A DNA stretch of 64,000 nt from JAAUUJ01 sp964392245 (GTDB taxonomy: Bacteria > Cyanobacteriota > Cyanobacteriia > Thermostichales > Thermostichaceae). The DNA lies in the NCBI GenBank assembly GCA_964392245.1, contig CAYMOX010000013.1, forward strand, positions 20,585 to 84,584, written 5' to 3'. The notes under the pieces were generated by a model. It was not told where the DNA came from and made no database searches. It saw nothing but the letters and a program-made list of their open reading frames with translations. Below, one piece after another: positions 8,458-15,709 of this stretch (position 1 is the stretch's first letter; each line of letters begins with the position of its first letter). The position numbers were made by a program, and so were the translations under genes.

Positions 8458-11379
8458 ATGTTTGTTGGCAGAACTGGCAGGGGGGGGGAGATGGGCAACC
8501 TGGGACGGGGATGGCAGCTGTTCTACGTCCTGGTGGGGGTGGGAGCCGCGATTCTCCTGTTCAACGGAGGGGCTAACTTTTATGTGGAAAGTGCCTGGTT
8601 TCAGACCCTGGGATACCTGAAAACTCTCTGGATGACCGTCATTGCACGCTGTCTGGTGGGGCTGCTGGGATTTGGCATTGCCTTTGCCACCTTACAGAAG
8701 CATCTCCGACATGCCTGGCGACAACCCCCACGGTTGCTGCTGCAGATCCTTCTGATTCTGATGAGCACAGGCTTTGGACTCCTGCTGATGCGGCACTGGT
8801 TTCCTTTCCTCTGTTTTTTCCAACAGGTGCAGGTCGGTCAGAGCGATCCCATCTTTCACCGCGATCTCAGCTTTTTTCTGTTTACCCTGCCGCTACTGGA
8901 GGCGGTGCACTCCTGGCTCTGGACCCTGGTGGGACTGATCCTGTGCCTGGTGGCCACTATTTATCTGACCGAACTGGGATTGGCGAAGCAACGCCTAACA
9001 CTGGCTCTCACCCTCACCGCCCAAAAGCATCTGCTCACCCTGACGGGGGTGTTGTTTCTGATCACGGCCCTGGGCCACTGGCTCAACCGTTATCAAATTC
9101 TGTATTCGCGGCGGGGATCGATCTTTGGGGCCAGCTACACCGGTGTTTATGCCCAGCTGCCCGCAGAGACCCTGTTGGTGGGGATTGCCATTCTCACGGG
9201 TCTGGGATTTTTGCTCCTCCGCCGTCGCCGACCCATGCCCTTGCGCCTGCGAGCCCAACGGGGAAACCACCCCTGGATCTGGTCACTGCTGGCTCCCTTA
9301 GTGCTGCTGGGGGGATACTGGAGCTTGCGATTGCTGCTGGGGCAGGTGTATCCAGAACTGGTGCAGGCTCTGATCGTGACCCCCAATGAACTGGAGCGGG
9401 AACGACCTTTTATTGAGTACAACATTGCCTTCACCCGCCAGGGCTTTGATCTCACGGATGTGGAGGTGCTTCCCTTCACGGATCAGGGGCGGTTGACTCA
9501 GGCAGACATTGCCGAAAGTTCAGCCACCGTCCGCAACATTCGCCTCTGGGATACAGAACCCCTCCTGACCTCCTATCGTCAGCTGCAGGAGATCCGGCCC
9601 TACTATCAGTTTCCACATGTGGATGTGGATCGCTATGAGATCGGGGATGAACTGAGGCAGGTGATGCACTCGGCCCGAGAGCTGGACATTGAGCAGGTGC
9701 CGGAGGGAGCCAAAACCTGGGTGAATCAGCGGTTCTTTTATACCCATGGCTACGGCCTTACCCTCAGTCCTGTCAACGTAATTACTCCCCAAGGCCTCCC
9801 TGCCTTTTTTATTGCCAATATCCCTCCTGAAGCCACCAACCCAAAGGTAGAGGAGGCTCTTCCCATCACCCAACCTGCGCTTTATTACGGTGAGATCAGT
9901 TACACGGACGTGCTGGTGGGGACCAAGGCCCGAGAACTGGACTACCCCCAGGAGGATCAGTACATCTTCAGCAATTACCAGGGGGAAGGTGGGGTCTCCG
10001 TTGCTCAGCTGTGGCAGCGCATCCTCTTTGCCTGGCATTTTCGCGATCCGCGCATCCTGATCAGTCGCCAATTAACTGCCAACTCTCGCTTCCTGATCCA
10101 CCGTCAGATCACAGAACGGGTGCAGCGGTTGATGCCCTTTCTGCATTACGACAGTGATCCTTACCTGGTGATTGCCGCAGGCCGTCTTTTCTGGATCCTG
10201 GATGCCTACACCACCAGCGATCGCTTTCCCTCCTCTGAACCTGTGCAGCAGCCTTACCGCCTCAACTACATCCGCAATGCCGTCAAAGTGGTGATTGATG
10301 CCTATCACGGCAGCGTTGATTTTTATGTCAGTGAGTCGGAGGATCCCGTCATTCGCACCTACCAGCGGATCTTTCCTGAACTCTTCCAGCCTCTGGAGGC
10401 CATGCCCCCCTATCTCCGCCCCCAGATACGCTTTCCTGGTGATCTGTTTCGGATTCAGGCGGAGCAATTTGCCTCCTACCACATGACCGATCCCCAGATT
10501 TTTTACAACCGAGAGGATCAGTGGCAGATTTCCACCCAGGTGCGCAACGGTAAAACCCAGCAGATGGAACCCCAATACGTAATTCTGCAGCTGCCCAACT
10601 CAGGGGATGACCAAGAGGAGTTTGTCCTGCTGGCTTTGTTTACCCCGATCAATAAACAGAACATGGTGGCCTGGATGGCAGCCCGCTGTGATGGCAATAA
10701 CTACGGACGCATCCTGGTCTATGAGTTCTCACGGCAACGCCTGATCCTGGGTCCTCAGCAGGTGGAGGCCCTAATCAACCAGAATCCTGAGATTTCTGAA
10801 CAGATCTCCCTCTGGAATGAGCACGGCTCGCGGGTGAATCAGGGGAACCTGCTGGTGATCCCGATCAAAAATGCCCTGCTCTACGTCCAATCCCTGTATT
10901 TGGAGGCCGAAGAAAGTCGCTTACCGCAGCTGACTCGGGTGCTGGCCGCCTATGAAGATCAGGTGGTGATGACCCCCACGCTAGATCAAGCCCTCGCTGC
11001 CCTTTTTCCCCCCGACGACTTCCCGATGCCGGAGGAGCCCCCCGATGATCTGCAAGCTCCCGTCATGCCTCTGGCGCCGGAACTGGAGATCACACCCACC
11101 ACCCCTACAGCAGAACTGGTGGAATTGACGCTGGAGCAATGGCAGCAGGCTCAGGAGGCCCTGGAGGCTGGCAACTGGGAGGATTATCGGCAGCATCAGG
11201 AACAGGTAGGAGAATTGCTGGAAAGACTGGCGGATCAGCATTCTGCCCCGCTGGCTGAATCCGGTTTCTCTGAGCAAGAGGAGGCGCTTAACCGTCCCCG
11301 TCCACCCAGGCCGGGATCCAGACCTGAGCCTGACGCAATTGACGACATAAGTGGCGATAATCCGGCTGATGCTGACTGA
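8458..11379 (+). CDS. UPF0182 family large membrane protein
   Basis: 973 residues. About seven hydrophobic segments occupy the first ~290 residues (FYVLVGVGAAILLF, VGLLGFGIAFATL, LLQILLILMSTGFGLLL, then three more). A large soluble region with the UPF0182 signature follows (TPNELERERPFIEYNIAFTR, NIRLWDTEPLLTSYRQLQEIRPYYQF, LTYSPVNV-like LTLSPVNVITPQGLP). The C-terminus is an acidic Pro/Glu-rich tail. The function of UPF0182 is unknown. An internal ATG at 8491, preceded by a G-rich tract, is an equally plausible start and gives a more usual N-terminus. The last 92 bp overlap the convergent YgjP-like gene. Confidence 0.9.
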   Translation: MFVGRTGRGGEMGNLGRGWQLFYVLVGVGAAILLFNGGANFYVESAWFQTLGYLKTLWMTVIARCLVGLLGFGIAFATLQKHLRHAWRQPPRLLLQILLILMSTGFGLLLMRHWFPFLCFFQQVQVGQSDPIFHRDLSFFLFTLPLLEAVHSWLWTLVGLILCLVATIYLTELGLAKQRLTLALTLTAQKHLLTLTGVLFLITALGHWLNRYQILYSRRGSIFGASYTGVYAQLPAETLLVGIAILTGLGFLLLRRRRPMPLRLRAQRGNHPWIWSLLAPLVLLGGYWSLRLLLGQVYPELVQALIVTPNELERERPFIEYNIAFTRQGFDLTDVEVLPFTDQGRLTQADIAESSATVRNIRLWDTEPLLTSYRQLQEIRPYYQFPHVDVDRYEIGDELRQVMHSARELDIEQVPEGAKTWVNQRFFYTHGYGLTLSPVNVITPQGLPAFFIANIPPEATNPKVEEALPITQPALYYGEISYTDVLVGTKARELDYPQEDQYIFSNYQGEGGVSVAQLWQRILFAWHFRDPRILISRQLTANSRFLIHRQITERVQRLMPFLHYDSDPYLVIAAGRLFWILDAYTTSDRFPSSEPVQQPYRLNYIRNAVKVVIDAYHGSVDFYVSESEDPVIRTYQRIFPELFQPLEAMPPYLRPQIRFPGDLFRIQAEQFASYHMTDPQIFYNREDQWQISTQVRNGKTQQMEPQYVILQLPNSGDDQEEFVLLALFTPINKQNMVAWMAARCDGNNYGRILVYEFSRQRLILGPQQVEALINQNPEISEQISLWNEHGSRVNQGNLLVIPIKNALLYVQSLYLEAEESRLPQLTRVLAAYEDQVVMTPTLDQALAALFPPDDFPMPEEPPDDLQAPVMPLAPELEITPTTPTAELVELTLEQWQQAQEALEAGNWEDYRQHQEQVGELLERLADQHSAPLAESGFSEQEEALNRPRPPRPGSRPEPDAIDDISGDNPADAD

Positions 11380-12016
11380 CCAGATCCCAGAAGGCGGAGG
11401 AATGATTCAGGTGCACGGTGTGACAGAGTTCGTGAATGAGCACGTAGCGCACCAGCCCAGGGGGCAGGAACAGGAGCTTGGCATTGAGACTGATGGTGCT
11501 GCGGGATGAGCAACTGCCCCAGCGGGTTTTCTGACAGCGGATCCGGCAGCGGTGAAAGGGCAACTGCAGCTCTTGACTGAGGGATTGTAGCCAGGGTTGT
11601 AGGTGGATATAGCCCTGACGGATCACCCACTGGCGCAGCAGATCCCGGCAGAGGGAGGTGTCCTGAACCGCTCCGGTAACAGTGATCCCATGGCTGGTTT
11701 CCTGCAGGATTAACCGCGGGGCAGATGTGGATTGAAACTGGATTGACCAACGCTGATCCACTGCCTGAAACCCAATTTGTGTGGGAAGGGCTTCGCCAGG
11801 ATCCAACCCGATCCAGCATTGTTGCTGTTGCAGGCGCTGTAGAGTACGGGTGATCCAGGGTTGCTTTTCCTGGAGAATGGCTGGGATCTGGGACTGATCG
11901 AATCCCCAGGGCACAATGATGTCCACCTGCAGCGGGGAGGTCACCTGAAGACGCACGTAACGGGCCCGCCGACTTTCGCGGACACGGTAGTTTAGCCGAG
12001 GAAGAATGGTGGCCAT
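11288..12016 (-). CDS. YgjP-like (DUF45) zinc metallopeptidase
   Basis: 242 residues. The N-terminal part contains the YRVRESRRARYVRLQV segment and WITRTLQ helix of the YgjP/DUF45 family. The C-terminal half carries CRIRCQKTRWGSCSS, LNAKLLFLPPGLVRYV and the zinc motif HELCH (H-E-x-x-H) with the downstream histidine NHSSAFW. It is a predicted cytosolic metalloprotease of unknown substrate. The C-terminus overlaps the end of the UPF0182 gene tail to tail by 92 bp. The start ATG at 12014-12016 precedes MATILPRLNYRVRES. Confidence 0.88.
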   Translation of the reverse strand: MATILPRLNYRVRESRRARYVRLQVTSPLQVDIIVPWGFDQSQIPAILQEKQPWITRTLQRLQQQQCWIGLDPGEALPTQIGFQAVDQRWSIQFQSTSAPRLILQETSHGITVTGAVQDTSLCRDLLRQWVIRQGYIHLQPWLQSLSQELQLPFHRCRIRCQKTRWGSCSSRSTISLNAKLLFLPPGLVRYVLIHELCHTVHLNHSSAFWDLVSQHQPDYRHLCRQLRQAQVWIPAWVDGDG

Positions 12017-12101
12017 GATGCTCAGAGAACCCTAAAAATGACTTTTCGGCAAGTCTTCCCCTTGCTATGCTAAATAGGTTGTTATCACCTATGCCTGGGT
12101 T

Positions 12102-12275
12102 ATGGCTCAGCCGAAGAAGAAAACCTCCAAAGCCAAAAGTCGCAGCCGTCACGCTAACTGGTTGCGGAAAGCCAATCTGCAAGCGGAACGAGCCATGTCG
12201 CTAGGCCGTTCGATCTTGACCGAGAGGGCTACAGGATTCTATTACCCTAAAGCTGAGGAAGACACGGAAGAGTAA
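12102..12275 (+). CDS. rpmF: 50S ribosomal protein L32
   Basis: A 57-residue ORF beginning MAQPKKKTSKAKSRSRHA, with an internal NWLRKANLQAERAMSLG and an acidic end EEDTEE. This is the L32p pattern (basic N-terminus, KKKTSKS-R-R) seen in cyanobacteria, without the four zinc cysteines of some lineages. A possible -10 element TATGCT lies about 35 bp upstream. It is followed 40 bp later by the DnaJ-like gene on the same strand. Confidence 0.9.
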   Translation: MAQPKKKTSKAKSRSRHANWLRKANLQAERAMSLGRSILTERATGFYYPKAEEDTEE

Positions 12276-12314
12276 TTTTCGGCTGGACTGTCGTTCTCGA
12301 CTTCGAACGAAACG

Positions 12315-12722
12315 ATGCGCCTACCCCATGCAGCTTCCTCCGATACTCACTACCAGCGGCTAGGCCTCTCATTTGGCGCTTCGCCTCGAGCTGTTCGTCG
12401 TGCTTACCGTGAACTGAGCAAACGCTATCATCCCGATACGTCTCCTCTACCCCCTGAAGTGGCGATCCAGCGATTCCACGCTCTGCAGGAGGCCTATCGC
12501 GTACTGAGCAATCCCAAGCAACGGGCTCTGTATGATTCCACGCTCTGGTTACAGCACTCACCAGATCCACCGCCTGCTCCCCGCTCCTCATTGGAGTGGG
12601 AACAAACTCGGCCCCTCTCCGGAACTGAGATTTTTACCTTGTTGCTAATGCTGGGAACCTTTGTGGGATGTCTTGTGCTGGTGGTGGTGATCGCCTGGTT
12701 AAATCCGGAGCGATCCCTATAA
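12315..12722 (+). CDS. Membrane-anchored J-domain protein
   Basis: 135 residues. A J-domain occupies about residues 10-75 (THYQRLGLSFGASPRAVRRAYRELSKRYHPD) with the HPD tripeptide that stimulates Hsp70 ATPase, followed by EAYRVLSNPKQRALYD. A proline-rich linker leads to one transmembrane segment (IFTLLLMLGTFVGCLVLVVVIAWL) close to the C-terminus. There are no Gly/Phe or zinc-finger regions, so it is a type III DnaJ-like protein, probably recruiting DnaK to the membrane. The downstream DUF3143 gene starts 32 bp later, suggesting cotranscription. Confidence 0.88.
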   Translation: MRLPHAASSDTHYQRLGLSFGASPRAVRRAYRELSKRYHPDTSPLPPEVAIQRFHALQEAYRVLSNPKQRALYDSTLWLQHSPDPPPAPRSSLEWEQTRPLSGTEIFTLLLMLGTFVGCLVLVVVIAWLNPERSL

Positions 12723-12754
12723 AGCCCGTTGAACTGTTGCCAAGGATTGCATTT

Positions 12755-13018
12755 ATGACCATGCCCTCTGCCGCCACTCCCCTCTACAACCACCCTCTGC
12801 CCTATCTGGAACAATGGCTGCAGGAGCAGGGTTGCCAGCAGGATCCCGGGGATGTGGAGCAGTGGTTTTGTGGTCGTGAGAATTGGGAAGCCCGTTTACG
12901 GCTGGAGGAAACCAGCATCTGGGTTCGTTACACTTTTAGTGATGGGAATACCAAGACGTTAACGTTTCCCTATTCCCTCAGTCGTGCGGATGTGCAGCAG
13001 GCAATTTTTGAGAGTTGA
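12755..13018 (+). CDS. DUF3143 family protein
   Basis: 87 residues from ATG 12755, with AAGGA about 10 bp upstream. The sequence MTMPSAATPLYNHPL-PYLEQWLQEQGC, then WFCGRENWEARLRLEETSIWVRY and SLSRADVQQAIF, matches the small cyanobacterial DUF3143 family. Location is cytosolic and function unknown. It commonly sits beside a J-domain gene in cyanobacteria, as here. It ends 11 bp before the gloB start. Confidence 0.85.
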   Translation: MTMPSAATPLYNHPLPYLEQWLQEQGCQQDPGDVEQWFCGRENWEARLRLEETSIWVRYTFSDGNTKTLTFPYSLSRADVQQAIFES

Positions 13019-13029
13019 CAGGTGAGCCG

Positions 13030-13788
13030 ATGCAGATTGTCCAGCTTCCCGTTCTGACGGATAACTACGTTTACCTGCTGGTGGATGAAAACTCGCGAGC
13101 AGCAGCGGTGGTGGATCCGGCGGTGGCGGAACCCGTCCTGGATTATCTGAATCGGCAGGATCTACACCTCACGGCAATTTTTAACACCCATCATCACCAT
13201 GATCATGTGGGGGGCAATCGCCAGCTGCTCCAGGCGTTTCCTGCGGCCATTGTCTACGGAGGCAGCCTGGATCGGGGACGGATCCCGGGACAAACCGTGG
13301 AACTGCAGGCGGGAAATACAGTCCCGTTTGCGGGAGAAACCGCGCAGATCTTTTTCGTGCCAGGGCATACCCGCGCCCACATTGCCTACTACTTTGCAAC
13401 AACCGGAGATCTGTTTTGTGGAGACACCCTGTTTGCGGGGGGGTGTGGACGACTGTTTGAGGGAACCCCGGAGCAAATGTTAAAGTCTCTCTCCCAGCTA
13501 CGAGACCTGCCGGAACCTACTAGGGTCTGGTGTGCCCATGAGTACACCCTGAACAATCTGCGCTTCGCCATCACTGTGGATCCCCAGAACCAGGATCTCC
13601 AAGCGCGTCTGCAGCAGGTGCAGCAAGCACGGCATCAGGGGCAAGCTACCGTTCCCTCTACCATTGGCACCGAAAAAGCCACCAACCCTTTTCTTCGCTG
13701 GGATCAGCCCGCACTGCAGGAAGCAGCTCAGATCCAAGATCCGGTTCGGGTTTTTGCCCGTATTCGTGGCAAGAAGGATCAGTTTTAA
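13030..13788 (+). CDS. gloB: Hydroxyacylglutathione hydrolase (glyoxalase II)
   Basis: 252 residues from ATG 13030, with AGGTGAG just upstream. This is a metallo-beta-lactamase fold with the binuclear metal motif THHHHDHVGG, later metal ligands in GHTRAH and CGDTLFAGGCGR, and the C-terminal HEYTLNNLRFA motif. It hydrolyses S-D-lactoylglutathione to D-lactate and glutathione in methylglyoxal detoxification. Length fits the type II glyoxalase family. An upstream TTG start at 13015 is possible but less likely. Confidence 0.93.
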   Translation: MQIVQLPVLTDNYVYLLVDENSRAAAVVDPAVAEPVLDYLNRQDLHLTAIFNTHHHHDHVGGNRQLLQAFPAAIVYGGSLDRGRIPGQTVELQAGNTVPFAGETAQIFFVPGHTRAHIAYYFATTGDLFCGDTLFAGGCGRLFEGTPEQMLKSLSQLRDLPEPTRVWCAHEYTLNNLRFAITVDPQNQDLQARLQQVQQARHQGQATVPSTIGTEKATNPFLRWDQPALQEAAQIQDPVRVFARIRGKKDQF

Positions 13789-13805
13789 CTGTGGTTATTC
13801 ACTTT

Positions 13806-14369
13806 ATGTCAAATGTGGCTGACAAGCAAATTCTATGGACACTGTCTGACCTGGACGGTCTACCTGAGAATGGCAACCGCTATGAAATTGTATCGGGAGA
13901 ACTCCTTGTGACCCGTGCACCCCATTTGGATCACCAGGATGTGATTGGGTTGATCTATGCACAGCTGCTGGAGTGGTCTTTAGAGGATGGCTCGGGTAAA
14001 CCCTATCTCTCTCCTGGTCTGATTTTTTCCCAAACTGATGCTGTTATTCCCGATCTGATCTGGGTAAGTCATCAGCGCCGTAAGCAATACCTCGATGAGG
14101 CTGGTCATCTTCTCGGTCCTCCCGAGTTAATTGTGGAGGTTCTTTCTCAAACAAATCAGGATCGGAAGCGAGATCAGGAAACAAAGTTAAAGCTTTATTC
14201 AGTACAGGGTGTTTCTGAGTATTGGATCGTTGACTCTCAACAACGCCAGATAGAAATCTATCAGCGTAATCAAGGCATTCTGGAGAAAGTTAAGACTCTG
14301 TTTCCTGCCGATCTTATCTCAACTCCTCTACTTCCTGGATTTACATGTAAGATCAGCACCTGGATTTAA
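13806..14369 (+). CDS. Uma2-family (DUF820) putative endonuclease
   Basis: 187 residues from ATG 13806 (a GTG at 13791 would add five residues). Features are YEIVSGELLVTRAP, the metal-site pattern SQTDAVIPDLIWVSHQRR, PPELIVEVLSQTNQDRKRDQETKLKLY and GVSEYWIVDSQQRQIEIY. It is a typical cyanobacterial Uma2 protein from a different subgroup than the gene at 207-797. It lies 18 bp after gloB but is probably an accessory insertion. Biological function is unresolved for this family. Confidence 0.85.
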   Translation: MSNVADKQILWTLSDLDGLPENGNRYEIVSGELLVTRAPHLDHQDVIGLIYAQLLEWSLEDGSGKPYLSPGLIFSQTDAVIPDLIWVSHQRRKQYLDEAGHLLGPPELIVEVLSQTNQDRKRDQETKLKLYSVQGVSEYWIVDSQQRQIEIYQRNQGILEKVKTLFPADLISTPLLPGFTCKISTWI

Positions 14370-14396
14370 TTCTACCGAGAAGTTGCAGAGGTTCAT

Positions 14397-15341
14397 TTAG
14401 TGTTGGGATGGTTGCAGGCGTTCATAGATCTCAACCCCCCCCAGAAGCAGTAGGGCGATACCAAGGGGAATCAGGTAGTAGATCAATCGAAAGATCAAAA
14501 TGGTTCCTAAGATGACTGGATTGGAGAGAAATGCAGACAAAAAGAAAATCATGATGGTCTCAAAGACCCCCAACCCTCCGGGAATTGTACTGATCATACC
14601 CGCCACCATGCTAATTACATAGGCTCCAAAAAATTCAAGATAACTCAATTGAAAAGAGAAGGAAAATAAACTGTAGAGGGCGACTGCAGCAGCACCCCAA
14701 TCAATCGCAAAAATCAAGATCTGGGCCAGGGCTATCTTCAGACTGGGAAAGTGAAAGATATAGCTACGAAACTGAATCGGAGTACTCGTCAGCCGACAGA
14801 GGACTAGATAAATAACAGTGATCAGTACACAGATCCCTCCCAGAGGGCGGAGAGAGGAGAAGGGAATATTAAGCTCCTCTGGGATCGGTGATGAAGTTAA
14901 CAATAAAGATAACCCCGCAACGGAGAAGAGTCCCACCCAGAGACTCAAGTTAGAGAAGAGAATCACCTGCGCGACCTGGCCTGCAGAAATACCCCAGGTG
15001 GAGTAGAGTCGGTATCTAAGAGCGCCTGCGGTCAGGAACGGAAAACCAACCGTGGGACTGATCGCATAGGTGATAAAGCCAGCGAGAGCGATCTTGGGAA
15101 AGGCCAATTCCGATTCGATATAGCGGAAGGAGATCAGGTCATAACAGGAGACGGCAGCGTAGCTGATCCAAGTCAGAAGGCACGCCTGGAGCAGCTGACT
15201 TCTCTGAATTCGTTCGATGCCATCTAGTAAATCCTCAAAGTTATAACCTCTGAGTTCAATGGAAATAGACCAGAGGGCTAAACCGAAGATCACGGGTCCC
15301 AGGATCGAGGAGAGGATCCGCGCCAGTGATTTGATCCTCAT
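14397..15341 (-). CDS. YbhN/LPG-synthase-type integral membrane protein
   Basis: 314 residues with about eight hydrophobic helices and the family pattern YAAVSCYDLISFRYIE, AISPTVGFPFLTAGALRYRLY and ISMVAGMISTIPGGLGVFETIMIFF. It matches the UPF0104/YbhN group related to the flippase half of lysylphosphatidylglycerol synthase, without the synthetase domain. Such proteins are thought to transport or flip lipids. The substrate is unknown. It is convergent with the Uma2 gene and isolated from other genes. Confidence 0.82.
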   Translation of the reverse strand: MRIKSLARILSSILGPVIFGLALWSISIELRGYNFEDLLDGIERIQRSQLLQACLLTWISYAAVSCYDLISFRYIESELAFPKIALAGFITYAISPTVGFPFLTAGALRYRLYSTWGISAGQVAQVILFSNLSLWVGLFSVAGLSLLLTSSPIPEELNIPFSSLRPLGGICVLITVIYLVLCRLTSTPIQFRSYIFHFPSLKIALAQILIFAIDWGAAAVALYSLFSFSFQLSYLEFFGAYVISMVAGMISTIPGGLGVFETIMIFFLSAFLSNPVILGTILIFRLIYYLIPLGIALLLLGGVEIYERLQPSQH

Positions 15342-15387
15342 GAACCCTTAACCCTTACCGATTACTATTCCGGAACATGCTAACAGA

Positions 15388-15675
15388 TCATCTTGCTTAG
15401 ATTCTGCAGGTGATTAGGACTAAGGGATGAGAAAGCTATGGCTGTTACTTCATTGTCAAGAATAGGGCTGACTTGATCGGCTTTTAATAGCCTGGGATCA
15501 AACAAAACTTTGGGTTTGCCTTCCCAGGCATGAAGTTACTCAATTGTATTGACGTGGGTTGTATCGGTGTAAATTCCTCGGTTAGCAGGACCCGGATCAG
15601 CAACAAAGGGTTGCAAATTGAGGCAATCTCGGAGCAGGACTTCAGAGAAGAAGTGATCTCCATAGAGAACTAATC
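15388..15675 (-). pseudogene. Decayed reading frame of unknown family
   Basis: The 368-bp gap between the YbhN gene and the acyl-CoA ligase gene holds one continuous minus-strand frame with a single internal TAA. Upstream of the stop it reads LYGDHFFSEVLLRDC and FVADPGPANRGIYTD. Downstream, in the same frame, it reads LHAWEGKPKVLFDPRLLKAD and ILDNEVTAIAF. No good start codon was found. The composition looks coding, but I do not recognise the family, so this is offered only as a probable gene remnant. Confidence 0.35.
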
Positions 15676-15709
15676 ACAGGAGGTATGACGATCCTTTCAT
15701 CAACTCAAC

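Noticed and set aside
11235..12182. A 315-codon minus-strand frame overlapping the YgjP-like gene
   Set aside because: It is a shifted frame of the gene with the intact HELCH motif. The product is low-complexity Ser/Pro/Gly without a fold.
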